Assembly: GCF_019649055.1 (NCBI RefSeq)
Contig: NW_026570237.1
Coordinates: 372,001-436,000 of the forward strand
Source: Paramacrobiotus metropolitanus
Taxonomy: Eukaryota > Tardigrada > Eutardigrada > Parachela > Macrobiotidae
Direction: 5' to 3'
DNA: 64,000 nucleotides
The notes below the pieces were generated by a model that saw nothing but the letters and a program-made list of their open reading frames with translations, did not search any database and had not been told where the DNA came from. Shown here in pieces: positions 45,246 through 55,802 of the stretch. Positions within the stretch are counted from its first letter, which is position 1, and each line of letters starts with the position of its first letter. The translations under genes and the position numbers were made by a program.

Positions 45246-46318
45246 TCTGCGTTGTAAGAAAGTATTGTTCACATGGGATGCTATGGGAAATGGGTTCACA
45301 TGGGATGGGAAAGTATTTTCCTGCCTAGCAAAAAGAAATGGGAAGCAACCTTTCACGCCTTCGAAACCAAAGGCAGCGGGCATATCGGCGAGGCCCATAG
45401 AAAGGAACGTCAGGGAATCTCGGAGGAAAATGTTAAGCTTGGGAACCTATAAATAATGTTAACGTCAGCGACACTTTAAAAATGCTTTTATGCGTGCATT
45501 ACTTTTATTTGTAAAACTTTTAGTCCGCGCATTAACACCTGTGGCCAGGGTTATTTCTGGTGCAGATACTGCATTATGAAGTTTTCACCGTAGCCCATGA
45601 GGTTGTGAAAAATTATAATGTGGTTTATGTGGCGCTTGCGAAAACGCCAGTTGCAAAATTAAATTCCGGTGTTCCGCCCAAAGAACTTGGCGGCCGAACC
45701 GCGGTCATCGACTGGCACTGCCGGGACTGGCAAATGATATGCCTGGTTGACATCGGCTTCAAATTCGCAGTACAGAAAAGGCGCTCAGATTAAGGCGGCT
45801 TTCTCCGCACATTGACAAAACTCTATCGCTCTTCCGGCACAACTAGGATCGAAAGACGTAGGTGAAGATGATTGGGGGTGGGAGCGTCGATGAGTGTCGT
45901 AAAACTCCACATTTTTAAATGTCCGATTGCACCGAGTTAATCTCGCTCTCAAAAACAACTTCGGGGCATCTGGAAACGCACGCAGATTATAGACAAGATG
46001 AATGTTCGTAATTGCTGCCGCGAAGATTGCTGGAAAGAGTTGGACCCTGAAAAGTTCCCAACGCATTATCTAAGTTGTGACCGAGCGAACACCCAGATAG
46101 CGGAGCAGACATTTGCCTGGCTAGGCAAATACAGGAAACAAGAGGATGAGTCCTGAGTCCTCCTACTGTGGTGGAGCCGAAACTGGATCATTAGCATGAC
46201 GTTCCATCCTTAAAACAACTGCTGACGCTGGTGACGTTGCATAACCGTTTAGATGAGCGTGGTTCCATCGGTGTCGTTTTGTAGTACAAATCCATTTCAC
46301 GAGAGCGTAAACGAATAT
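45246..46318. other. Intergenic or element flank, nothing firm
   Basis: A plus frame at 45560-45793 ('VVYVALAKTPVAKLNSGVPP') and a minus frame at 46066-45785 are open but not recognised. Confidence 0.25.
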
Positions 46319-46677
46319 TTAACTTATACGTATACAACAGTTCCACCGTCCGTCTCCAATATTCGGCTTCACATTACTCGCAATGCGGTGCAGCGTGGCT
46401 TCAGGGTATGAAACGGATCGATAGACGCATAGTGGGTCGACTTTGCAGACCAGGTCATAATATCGCTGGGCTAATTCCCAGTCATGGCGATGGTGATGTT
46501 GCATCTGCATCCAGATGTCCAGTGTAGAATATCCACCCTTATCGCAGATCGATGTCGTGCTTGATGGTAACTCCAACTATCATGACATCTGGCGCATGAA
46601 CACGATGAGAATAAGTAAAAACTGGCCGATGAATGATAATAATATAGGCGGAATAAATAATTATACATACTGCACAC
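46319..46677 (-). pseudogene. Coding-like fragment, unrecognised
   Basis: The minus frame reads 'DIWMQMQHHHRHDWELAQRY' and 'VDPLCVYRSVSYPEATLHRI'. A second frame upstream (46677-46471) overlaps it with 'SCARCHDSWSYHQARH'. The frames meet near 46560 and may be one gene with a slip or a splice. No family is recognised. Confidence 0.25.
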
Positions 46678-47520
46678 TCAAATTACCGTTTTTGGAAGAC
46701 TATAAGGCAAGTATGTTAACGGTACGACGAGGACCGTGCTTCACAGACGCATGGGCATAGACTTCTAATTCAGTCTCATGATGAATTCAATTATCTAAAT
46801 TATAAACAATAATGTGCCAAATTCTGTGACTAACGTAAGCTCTAATTAATTCCAGCGCTATCAGTTTTGAAAAAATATTCTCCTGAAGCATTTGAACGAT
46901 CACTGCCCTCATCATCCGAGTCACTCGCGGGAATATGGTCATGAGAGCTGTTAGCCAGAGATCAGTTATTGTTGTTGAAGTTGTCGTTCAACTTTCCGGC
47001 ACGTACTCTGCAAACGGTAGGTCAGGCGTAAAGTGTGACACGGTAAAGGTGAATCGCAGATTCTGCATCAACGAGCGTCGTAGAAGTTGTCAGAGTGTCG
47101 TTGAAGGTATTGAGTTGCGGGATCTTAGTATGAATCTATCGCAAAAATAGCAAATAATATAAGAATTAAATGATGAATTTTGTGCACGTAATACGCAATG
47201 TTTTTGCTGAACTTATTCCAAATTACAACGGGGACAGCGTATTTTCGGCCGGTAGTTAAAGTAACTGACGGAAACATTATTCTATCAACGTATCGAAGAA
47301 AATCCAAAATGAGATAAAGGTTGCCCCGCCAACCAACATTGCTATGTTTTCGCACAACTTGTTAGCGGTTATCCGATTGGTGGCATTCGATAATTAAGGG
47401 GACGCCATTGTTCAACTTCACACTGAAAAGATGCATCAAAACGGCACAGGACAGCGGAAGAACAATATCCAGCATTTCATGGAATCTCTAAGGCGGAACG
47501 CCTAAGCATGGTTTGGCGCC
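46678..47520. other. Intergenic, nothing recognised
   Basis: No supported exon. Plus frame 46935-47150 and minus frame 47355-47125 are unsupported. Confidence 0.3.
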
Positions 47521-50500
47521 ATTTATGATGTCATGATGTGTATGTATGATGATTCGTTCATATGCTGATGCATGGTGAATGCTTACGCAACAGCGTATAT
47601 ATAAAGAAAGCGCTCTGCGCAGCGCACCTCAGAGTTATCCTTAACATCTCCTAACATCTATCTAAGTAAACTACCGGCAGTACATTTGTCTCTGTTGTAC
47701 CCAACACACCAACACAAATACATATATCCGGCATATCAATTGTGGCTCCAGCGTATGTCTACATTCGGTGTGTACGTGAACTTTTTTTTAATACTCATGA
47801 ATGGTAACTTTCATCAAACAGAAGCTGATAAAACTAACCTTTTATCCGAGGAAGAAGAAGTCGAAGCTGAACCTGCAACATCGCAACCCGATCGCGGCAA
47901 ATCAACACGATCTAAGACTACGGCACCAACGTTGACCTTTGGACACCCTTAAAGAAGCCCAGAAAGGTGGTAAGCCCAACAAGCCTAAAGGTAAAAAGAC
48001 GCAAGCTAATAGCGATCTTATTCTTTCTTTAAATTTCGATTCTGATAACACTACTTCTAAAATTTCTCTGAAAATGATTTACAAGGATGCTATCAAAGTT
48101 TCGCTTCGGGATGCCGAGAATATGTTTGAGGTCATCCAGGTTCTTTTACGAAAAAATACACAACGAACCTATTTGGCAAAGCTACAGAAGCAGGACATGA
48201 GTTTGTTATCTCAAATCATACGAAAGCTAGTGGTTTACGGCGTAGCAGAATTAACACAATTTCTTGACAGCAAAATTTTATTTAAGTTTAATCAAACAGA
48301 ATTTAACTCATTGTTAAAAAAGGTTCGACGACCTATATTTGCATACCAACTTTCTTGCCAATCCCTTTATTCTGGCAAGCTCACCGAAATTTTTCTATTC
48401 CAACAACAGTTGTAACCATGATTGTCACACCAAAAGATTTTCTAAAATTCCATGGAGAAAACTATGAAGATGTACGTGATTTTATTACTCAGTTTGAACG
48501 TTTTACTGACGTTCACAGCTGGGCAGAAGAGGTCACTTTAATAAACATTGGATTGTGCCTTTTTAATAACGCGCTAACATGATATGATTGCAAACGAACT
48601 AAATTAAATACATGGTTTACTCTGAAATCTGCGTTAATCAAAGCTTTCGGAAAAACTGATATTGATTACCAATTGCAGAAAGAACATCTTGCCTTAAGCG
48701 ATACAATAAGTTACCAGAATAAAGTTTTAAAAATTAATGCGGTATCAAATCCTACTGCATTCGAGGCCGAAAAATGTAATGAATTATTCCGCCAATTACT
48801 ATATAGATTAAAAGCTAATTTTGTTGCGAATAAGCCCGTGACCTTGATTAGTTTCCTTGAGTCTGAAAAACGAAGCACGAAAGATACGATTCAAAGAAAA
48901 AGCCGAAGAAGGAGAGAATAAAAATAGAACTGTTATGGCAGTAACTCACGGTATTAACAAATCTCCTGATGACTTCAGCAAAATATTCGAGGCACTCACG
49001 ATGGCTTTAAATGGTCTTTCTCAGAATAACCGCTTCAGAGGAGCTGTAGAGGCGGATCACGAGGATCATTCCGTGGAAATAGCAACGGACCTCGATGCTT
49101 TAAATGTAACAGGACAGGCCACACTATCCAAAATTGCAGGACCCCATGTCAGCTATGTGCGTGACGAGATCATGTTGCTACTTCCTGTCCAACTCGTAGA
49201 CAGAGTCAGAATTTTAAAGGTCGTAACTTCAGGGGGCAAAATAGTTTTCGCGGACGTGGTCGACTTTTCAAAAATAGCAATTACCGAGGTCAAGCTCCAA
49301 ACTATCCAATTCCCTATAACAGTGTTAAGGCTTTGACAATGGAACCCCATGTGAGTCTGGAAAACTAAATGCTGTGGCACAAGTGGCTCTTTGCGTCGTA
49401 GATATTCAGCAACAGGTTTATAATACCAACACTGGTGCATTATCATGTGTAGTTGAAGTTGCTAATGAGCCGGTTTCATCATTATCAGATTCAGGGCAGG
49501 TGCAACGTTAGATAATTCAAAATTTATTGAGCGATTTAAGTTGCGTACTTAGCCTTGGACTGGGATTCAGGCAACTTCAGCTTCAGGCGATAAACTCATA
49601 AAAAAAGCTCTTGTAAAATTAACGTTACGTTGTTGAAATTTAACACCACAGTTACTGCAGGCGTAGTTGAAAATTTTCCTATTGAGTTATTATTAGGCAT
49701 GGACTACTTTTTTCGCACTCTTTTTGTTATTGATTTTCACAATTGTCTGCTTATAAATACTTGGTTGAATATGGCAACAAGATTTTGTTTGATTAAATTT
49801 CCTCGATCGTACAGCGCTATGACAAAACCCACAGTTGTTCATGGTAGAACTGATCACTCTATCAAGGCAAAAGTAGGTAAGTCCAGAATCAGTGCAGATT
49901 CTTCTGAAAGTAGTATACGACTAGCAAAAGAATCTAACGAGGAGGTTACAAATCGCGCGCGCATAAAGAAGGTTATTGAAAGCCGAATTTAAGCTACAGA
50001 AGGTAACAAATTAATTCCTGATGACTAAGCAGTAAAAGAGTCAGACGCTTCTCCTGACAGCGATGGTTAGTTGGGCCCAAAGGATGTGCTAGGTGAATCG
50101 CAAAACATTTGTTGCTGTTGATAGTTCTATTCAAGAATTTGCGAATACATTACATTTAGGAAATAAGCTTAGTTCGGATGAACTTCAACAATTACTGCAA
50201 TTATTATTTAAGTATAAACATGTGTTTCCTTCAAAAAAAGAAAAGAGGGACGTGCCAACTGTATTGAACACGTCATCGATACTGGGGATAGCGACCCTAA
50301 GCATCGTCCATTAAGAATATATTTGCCTTGGGAGAAAGAAACGATTGAAAAACAAGTCATTGAGCGGTTGGATATGGGTATAATCACACTCTGCAAAGCT
50401 GAATGGGCAGCCAACATCGTACTAGAACCAAAGAAAACCGGCGATACACGCCTTGCTGTAGATTACAGAGATCTTAACTCTGTGACAATTAGGGATAAAT

Positions 50501-51715
50501 ATCCACTACCAAAAATTGATGACTGTATTAAGTATTACGTGGATCCAGGTATTTTTCTACGCTAGATATGGTTTGCGGGAATTTACAAGTTCTATAAGCG
50601 GAAGACTCGAAGAACAAAACATCTCTTCTTAAGCCAGATAGCATTTACTGCTTTGAGGTTATGCCGTTAAGCTTAACAAACGCTCCCGCTACCTTTTTGC
50701 GAATGGTAAATAAAATATTCCAAAGAATAACATACAGATTCGTCATTGTTCATCTAGATGATTTAAACGTTTTCAGTAAAACATTTAAGGACCATTCACA
50801 ACATTTAGAAGAAGTATTTCAACGGTTAGCAAATGCAGGATTAAAATTAAAACCTTTTAAGTACTGTTTTGGCAGCGCGGATGTTGAGTTTTTAGGACAT
50901 ATGGTCAACCCATCTGGACTTAGTCCCAACCCGTAGAAAGTTGAAATCGTAGCTAAAATGAACGCATCTCAAGACAAAAAGTCTCTGCCCCCATTCCTGG
51001 GAATGGTTACGTACTACAGAAGATTTATTCCGAATTTCGTAACTATTACTGCACCTCTAAATTTTTTAACAAGAGTCAACGAACCTTTCCTTTAGATCAC
51101 TGAACACGACGAAGCCTTTAAAGAAATTAGGCGAAGATTAATAAACAAACCTATACTTGCTCATTTTGATGGAACATGACAGCACGAACTAAAAACCTAC
51201 GCCAGTGAAACAACCATGGGCGCCGTACTCCATCAGATCGAACCTGACGGATCCAAAAAGATGGTGGCTTATGCCAGCCAGTTACTATCACGATCAGAAA
51301 AGAACTACAGCGCAACAGAACGAGAACTACTTGCTGTTGTTTGGGCCAGTTGAGAGATTTAGACCTTCTATCGGTGATCCAAATAAAGAATTTCGCATAA
51401 TTACGGAAAACAACGCTTTTAAAGGTTTGGTCAACTCAAAGAATGCAACAGGACGCCATGCACGATGGATTCTTAAATTAAGACCATATAACTATGATAT
51501 TGGCTACAGACTAGGTGAGCAAAATGTCGTAGCAGACTTTTTATCCAGATATCCTTTTGATTGTAAATCGGTAGCGAAAGGTCAAAAATTTTCAACACCT
51601 TTATTTACCATTACAACTGACAGTTTAATTGGTTCTCAGAATAAAGATGCTTTTTGTTCAAAAATTTTGTCAATACTAAGCGGTAATACTAATTCTCCGC
51701 AGTAGGAATTCACGT
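47521..51715 (+). mobile_element. Ty3/gypsy element body: gag, protease, RT, RNase H; integrase absent
   Basis: The longest retroelement body in the window. A possible 5' LTR/leader has a TATA box (47598-47606). Gag-like text spans 47800-48920 ('LKFHGENYEDVRDFITQFER', 'HSWAEEVTLINIGLCLF'). A protease end lies near 49630-49760 ('ENFPIELLLGMDYFF'). RT spans 50320-50940 ('IERLDMGIITLCKAEWAANI', 'TRLAVDYRDLNSVTIRDKYP', 'MPLSLTNAPATFLRMVNKIF', 'FVIVHLDDLNVFSK' with the Y/L-x-DD box). RNase H spans 51100-51560 ('AYASQ' and 'ELLAVVWA' boxes, 'TENNAFKGLVNSKNATGRHA', 'NVVADFLSRYPF'). Several breaks. The body ends shortly after RNase H, where other DNA with a LINE 3' end follows. No 3' LTR found. Confidence 0.85.
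47598..47606 (+). promoter_or_regulatory. TATA box, putative LTR promoter
   Basis: 'tatataaag' is followed about 25-35 bases later by 'gcgcagcgcacctcagag'. The gag-like frames start downstream. The position suits an LTR U3/R promoter, but the LTR edges are unproven. Confidence 0.4.
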
Positions 51716-51885
51716 AGGTACCTGCGAATACGTAGGCGCTAATAATACTAAGAAAGACAGTGTAGATACAAAAAAATTGAATATAAATTTACAGTTTTTT
51801 CAAGTAGATTAAAGAATAATGAGCTTTTTCAGACATAACACAAGAATATAAGCCTGAGACAAGGTAGGGCCACAGTTTTCACAGG

Positions 51886-52630
51886 CTATAACAAGAAAAT
51901 TTCCTCTAATTTCTCCTGATCCGGTGTTGTGCCCATCACGCACATAGCTTTTCCTCTTTGAATTTGTATGGAGATCCGCTGTCGGAAAAATTCTTTCGCC
52001 CGTGCTTGTCCGGTAGTGGTCGCGATGAGGTGTCCGGTTTTATCGACCAGCTTCTTACCTCCGTCGCCCACAGGTCCGTATGGTTCAAAGGCAGCGGCAA
52101 CAAAATTGTACCTTGGCTGGAGCCACGCATGTTTTGCGAGCTTTTTTGCTTCGGCTAGTTCCGCTGCGGCACCGACATTGACGGCTGTACGGCCGAGATA
52201 TGAAGTTGCCAGAGTTACGTCTATTGCGAGTGGTTTACCACGTTCCCATGGGACAAGCGTAACTACATCCGGTCTTTTGTTACCTACTAAGGCCAATCCT
52301 TTCGGTTCCACTCTGGCAGCGAAACCACCCGTCGTTAACGCGCGAGCGAACTCCTTGCTGATGCCGTCATGTTTAGGTAGTCGTCCGGCGGATCGTTTGC
52401 ACCGCAGTCCATGTCTCCCGAACTCGTCCACCCATTCGCCGCATTTACATTCATGGGGAGTTACGATCGGAGCGCCTAAACGTAGAGCGACGCTGGTCTG
52501 GAAATCGATATTTTCCAACAGATACCTAAGCAAGCAGCTGGTAATGCGTGAATCCAGTAGCCCGATTCTGATGTTGACACCGCCTTCAAGTGTGCGACTT
52601 CTGTGGCAGAGACACGGAGTGCTGAAAGGT
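51886..52630 (-). mobile_element. LINE 3' end: restriction-like endonuclease domain, 5'-truncated
   Basis: A 215-codon uninterrupted minus frame (52533-51886) has C-x-C at residues 29-31 and H41, C45, in 'CKCGEWVDEFGRHGLRC'. Then come H55, 'KRPDVVTLVPW' (PD at 88-89), D105 in 'KPLAIDVTLA', and E128..K131 before 'PRYNFVAAAFEPYGP'. The CCHC-type knuckle followed by PD...D...E..K is the restriction-like (PD-D/ExK) endonuclease found at the C terminus of several non-LTR retrotransposon groups. Upstream, in another frame (about 52630-52520), comes 'SESGYWIHALP', the segment that normally precedes it, so there is one slip near 52525. RT itself is missing, as in typical 5' truncation. All proposed catalytic residues are present. 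Confidence 0.68.
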
Positions 52631-52826
52631 CACGTAGGTTAATTACCTTCACCGGCATAACAGAAAGATAGTCGCCGCAACTGGAAATGACGCATATGAT
52701 ATCAACTTTAGTAGCTACCGGGCCGTACAAAAGTTTATAGATCATAATCGTTATGCCCGCTCCGTCTCCTTACACAGCCGAACTTTTAACTGCAGAAACA
52801 TTCAATACACACTACTATGAAGCATA

Positions 52827-53348
52827 TTAATGAAAGTTGCATATCGCTGAATTTCTATCGCAGTCGGCAGGTGTGGGAATAACGATGTCGTCGAACGCTA
52901 AATACACGAAGATGTGCAGCGCGAATGCGGCTGCCACAACCAAGACATAAATGCCACCACCCCACTGGGTCTTTTTGGAAGTACATGCAGATGTGCAAGG
53001 TGTTTTTCTTATGATGACTTGCAGGCCGACATTCTTTTCCTCTGACACCGCCGAAACATGTAATTGAAACTGGTCAAAGGTTTTTGCCATAGTGTTAACA
53101 GCGAGAAGCCGCATGCAAAAAGGACAGTTGGCGTCGAGAAGGATCGAATCGGAAATTGCTTCAAACAGGCAGTGTCCGCTGGGCTTCACATCAAAGATTT
53201 CTTCGAAGGACGAGTAGAAATCCCTGCTGCAATTCCATCCTTTCTCGGCAGCGAGGTGCATTTCTGCCACCTGGCCGACAGCGCTTAGATGAATCAGAAG
53301 CGCCGTGTTTTGCTCGAGAATTTGTGAATCAGCAAAATGAAAGCACAC
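52827..53348 (-). CDS. Putative single-pass membrane protein, unrecognised
   Basis: An uninterrupted minus frame of up to 173 codons. An in-frame ATG near 53258 gives about 143 residues, and the upstream part may be exon or leader. Features: Cys-containing soluble part ('GWNCSRDFYSSFEEIFDVKP'), then 'SGHCLFEAISDSILLDANC', a linker with 'PCTSACTSKKTQW', one strong transmembrane helix ('GIYVLVVAAAFALHIFVYL') and a short tail with two Cys. 'SGHCLFEAISDSIL' and the following 'MRLLAVNTM' recall the DG-N-C-LF-R-A-[IL] and h-x-x-[LM]-R elements of OTU cysteine proteases, but the usual Asp is not there, so at most an OTU-like relic. The frame is clean, so it is probably expressed. Confidence 0.42.
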   Translation of the reverse strand: MCFHFADSQILEQNTALLIHLSAVGQVAEMHLAAEKGWNCSRDFYSSFEEIFDVKPSGHCLFEAISDSILLDANCPFCMRLLAVNTMAKTFDQFQLHVSAVSEEKNVGLQVIIRKTPCTSACTSKKTQWGGGIYVLVVAAAFALHIFVYLAFDDIVIPTPADCDRNSAICNFH

Positions 53349-54320
53349 TGATGCACAGATATTTAAATTTTAGCGTCAGTCCATTACCGCGTTTGATCCG
53401 TTGATAGCGTTGAGATTGTCATGCTTTCGTTTGCAAGCGACCTTGAGGCAAACCCGTACTGCGTCCAGTGATGCCATTACGTCTTTGGTATTCGTATGGC
53501 TGCACACCTATTCAGAATTATGTTTAATTATGTTAAATAGAATTATGTTAAAGCTTAGTCACAACGGATTAGCAGTACTACTCAGAGACCAGCCAACGAT
53601 TTTAGTTTTATACGTCAGCCTCCCTTTGAGTTGGTAACAACGGCAGTCAGAACGCAACACACTAAATTCATCACAGACAACCATGCACGAGTAAACTTAT
53701 GTGCAGAGCCAATATGTGCACCAGCTCTCGTTCACGAGCGCACTGATTGAAAGTAGGCCAAATAACATCGAAGCATCTTCTTCGAAGCGGATGCGCGCAC
53801 TGCTGCAATTTACCCTCTTAAGCAATGCGCTGCTTAGCGCTCTCATTTTCTGCATACATGATAGTATACGGTATTCGCAGAGAAAAGACCACTGTCATTT
53901 GCATCCAGGTTGTTTTTGTGCTAACGATCCGGAACTAACAGTGGCCATTGCAGCGTCCAGCTGAAGTCCAGTTTCCGTCAGACTTAAAATTCAAATGACG
54001 AAACTCACCGCTTAGATTATGCACGGTTCGTGGCAATATGATCTCGGATCTTCCTGACTGAGTACCTGATAGACCAGAAATATCACCGTTCCGTTTTAGA
54101 TTTACCACCCACTGTTCGTCAAAAATTCAGATTTAAATTTTCTCTTCCTGAAAAGATAGAACGTTGCGAATTCAATGTTGAGTGTTGAGAATTTACCAAA
54201 CTATCTTGCAACTTATTACTATCGAAATAAAATTTGGCTCTGCTTGGTTTTCTGGTATCGTACTGAACTTAGCCTTACGGTAGCTGGATTGTGCCATGCT
54301 GCCTGCTGCGGTGTTGGTTG
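53349..54320. other. Intergenic, nothing recognised
   Basis: Plus frames at 53401-53637 and 53701-53964 are open but lack start context or domains. They may be chance. Confidence 0.3.
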
Positions 54321-54602
54321 TTATAAATTCGACTCTTCGTTTCCAGAACTAGCAAGAGAAGCATGCCAAAATCCATAACAATACAACATTCGTACGATTA
54401 TCGTTGTACCAAGCAAATCTATAATTATTATGGCAACGTTACGGGGCGTGGTATATGCCAGTAATGTGCCCATATTTGGTGATCTATTTTGTTGCAACTC
54501 CTGCTCAAAGACATCGAAAAGCGATCTTGCTCCAATGAAGGGAAGGGAACCCACTTGAGCGTACAAAAGCGGAAGTTGTAGTGTCGTACGGTAGCTTTCC
54601 AT
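54321..54602 (-). CDS. Small putative membrane protein, unrecognised
   Basis: ATG (54602) to stop (54321), 93 codons. A hydrophilic first half with 'GARSLFDVFEQELQQNRSPN', then a hydrophobic helix 'NVAIIIIDLLGTTIIVRMLY', and a short polar end. It diverges from the plus-strand gene whose first Met lies at 54742, 140 bases away, so the two could share a promoter. No family is recognised. Confidence 0.3.
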   Translation of the reverse strand: MESYRTTLQLPLLYAQVGSLPFIGARSLFDVFEQELQQNRSPNMGTLLAYTTPRNVAIIIIDLLGTTIIVRMLYCYGFWHASLASSGNEESNL

Positions 54603-54741
54603 TATAGTAGCCGCCCTGGCGGTAATATCTTACACAGCATGCCGGCTGTTAAGTCCGTCCAAAATTCAAATTTCGAAAACTATACTTTTAAATTCCCGGT
54701 TCTCCGCTTCGAGTTAACTGTTCCCTGTACTTTAATCGAAA

Positions 54742-54930
54742 ATGGAGGCTACGAAACGTGTCAAACGGCAAAGAAGAGTGAGTACTGCGTCTACGACTTC
54801 CAGTTATGGGAGCATGTTGCCGATGGATACTGTGAGTGAAGAAGAGAACCTGATGGTGTTGTTGATCTCAAATATTGTGAGTAACGGGTCCGATCGGTCC
54901 GTATATAACCAACGCGGCCGTTGTGAATAA
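54742..54930 (+). CDS. Candidate first exon of the ParB-like gene
   Basis: The frame starts with a basic, nuclear-signal-like 'MEATKRVKRQRRVSTAST' and contains two donor-like GTGAGT sites, after 'KRQRR' and after 'LPMDT'. It sits on the same strand upstream of the exon at 55803 with no other obvious gene start between. The link is inferred. Confidence 0.3.
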   Translation: MEATKRVKRQRRVSTASTTSSYGSMLPMDTVSEEENLMVLLISNIVSNGSDRSVYNQRGRCE

Positions 54931-55802
54931 ATCCAGAGGTTTTGGGCTCGAGCGCTACAGTCCACCGTTGCACGAAGAGGAGGATGTTGCAACCGAAGGC
55001 ATTGCCGCATCAGACGTTTCGGGAAGAGGCCAACCGTCCCACAAAACCCTGTGGAGATATTTCATCCCAAGGACTCGCTTATTTGGCCTCCAGTCCATAT
55101 TATATGAACATACGTAAATATAATCTTGTTAATTTATAAACGTGGCTTGCCTTTTCGTACCCGTACCATACACTTATCTGCAAATTTAAATACTGTCCTT
55201 CGTCATGGGCAAACGCTGGCGCATTTAACGTGTCGCTGATGGTGACACTTCAGACAAATATACCGCTGTCCAGAAAAAGAGCCAAACGGCAGCGGCTTTC
55301 AGTCGGACGTTAATGCCCATCGCAGGAATGTTAGTTGCAAATTCATAGAATTTCATGGCTTTAAGAAGGCAAACTGGCAGGCACATGGTGAACTATTGTT
55401 CCGTCCCTCGGATTTTCTTTCGTATTTCAACGGCAACAGTAAGTCAAGCTAAAAATTTAACGCTGGACCAAAGGTAGCGTAGGATGTAAGTTGAGTACTA
55501 CAGAATACACAGAACACATACAGAATACACACAGGTAAGCAATACAGAATACATACAGAACATACAGAATACACACAGGTAAGCAATTGTAGCATTTGCT
55601 GAAAGCTTCCACAATTGACTGACAGCCTGTTTTTGCAGCATCAATCGTGCACGAATAGCTTTGTTTCGAGATTCAATCTCGTCAGTATAGTCTCTGAAGA
55701 GTTAGTTTAGAAAATGCCTGTAAACCAAAATTGTGATGGTGGTTTCCGTCGTACTGCCAGGGGTTAAAACAAAACGTTCGCTGAGCAAGGAATTCTTGAC
55801 AG
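54931..55802. other. Likely intronic or upstream sequence of the ParB-like gene
   Basis: At 54940-55110 three frames are open ('ERYSPPLHEEEDVATEGIAA' in one), and one may be an exon. Around 55517-55587 there is a direct repeat with 'caggtaagc', a donor-like sequence. Nothing else is firm. Confidence 0.3.
55517..55587. repeat. Direct repeat, two 27-bp copies, 44-bp period
   Basis: The unit beginning 'catacagaatacacacaggt' is at 55517-55543 and 55561-55587, identical. Shorter 'acagaatacat' pieces surround them. Each copy contains 'caggtaagc', a perfect-looking 5' splice site. Confidence 0.85.

Noticed and set aside
47513-47530. 'tggcgcc' as an LTR primer-binding site
   Set aside because: It lies upstream of the TATA box rather than after an LTR, and the match to a tRNA 3' end is too short.
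51968-52642. 224-codon plus-strand frame
   Set aside because: It is the antisense shadow of the LINE endonuclease frame, which has the motifs.
52476-52745. Separate gene overlapping the LINE
   Set aside because: Its 'SESGYWIHALP' text is the expected segment before the LINE endonuclease, in a slipped frame.
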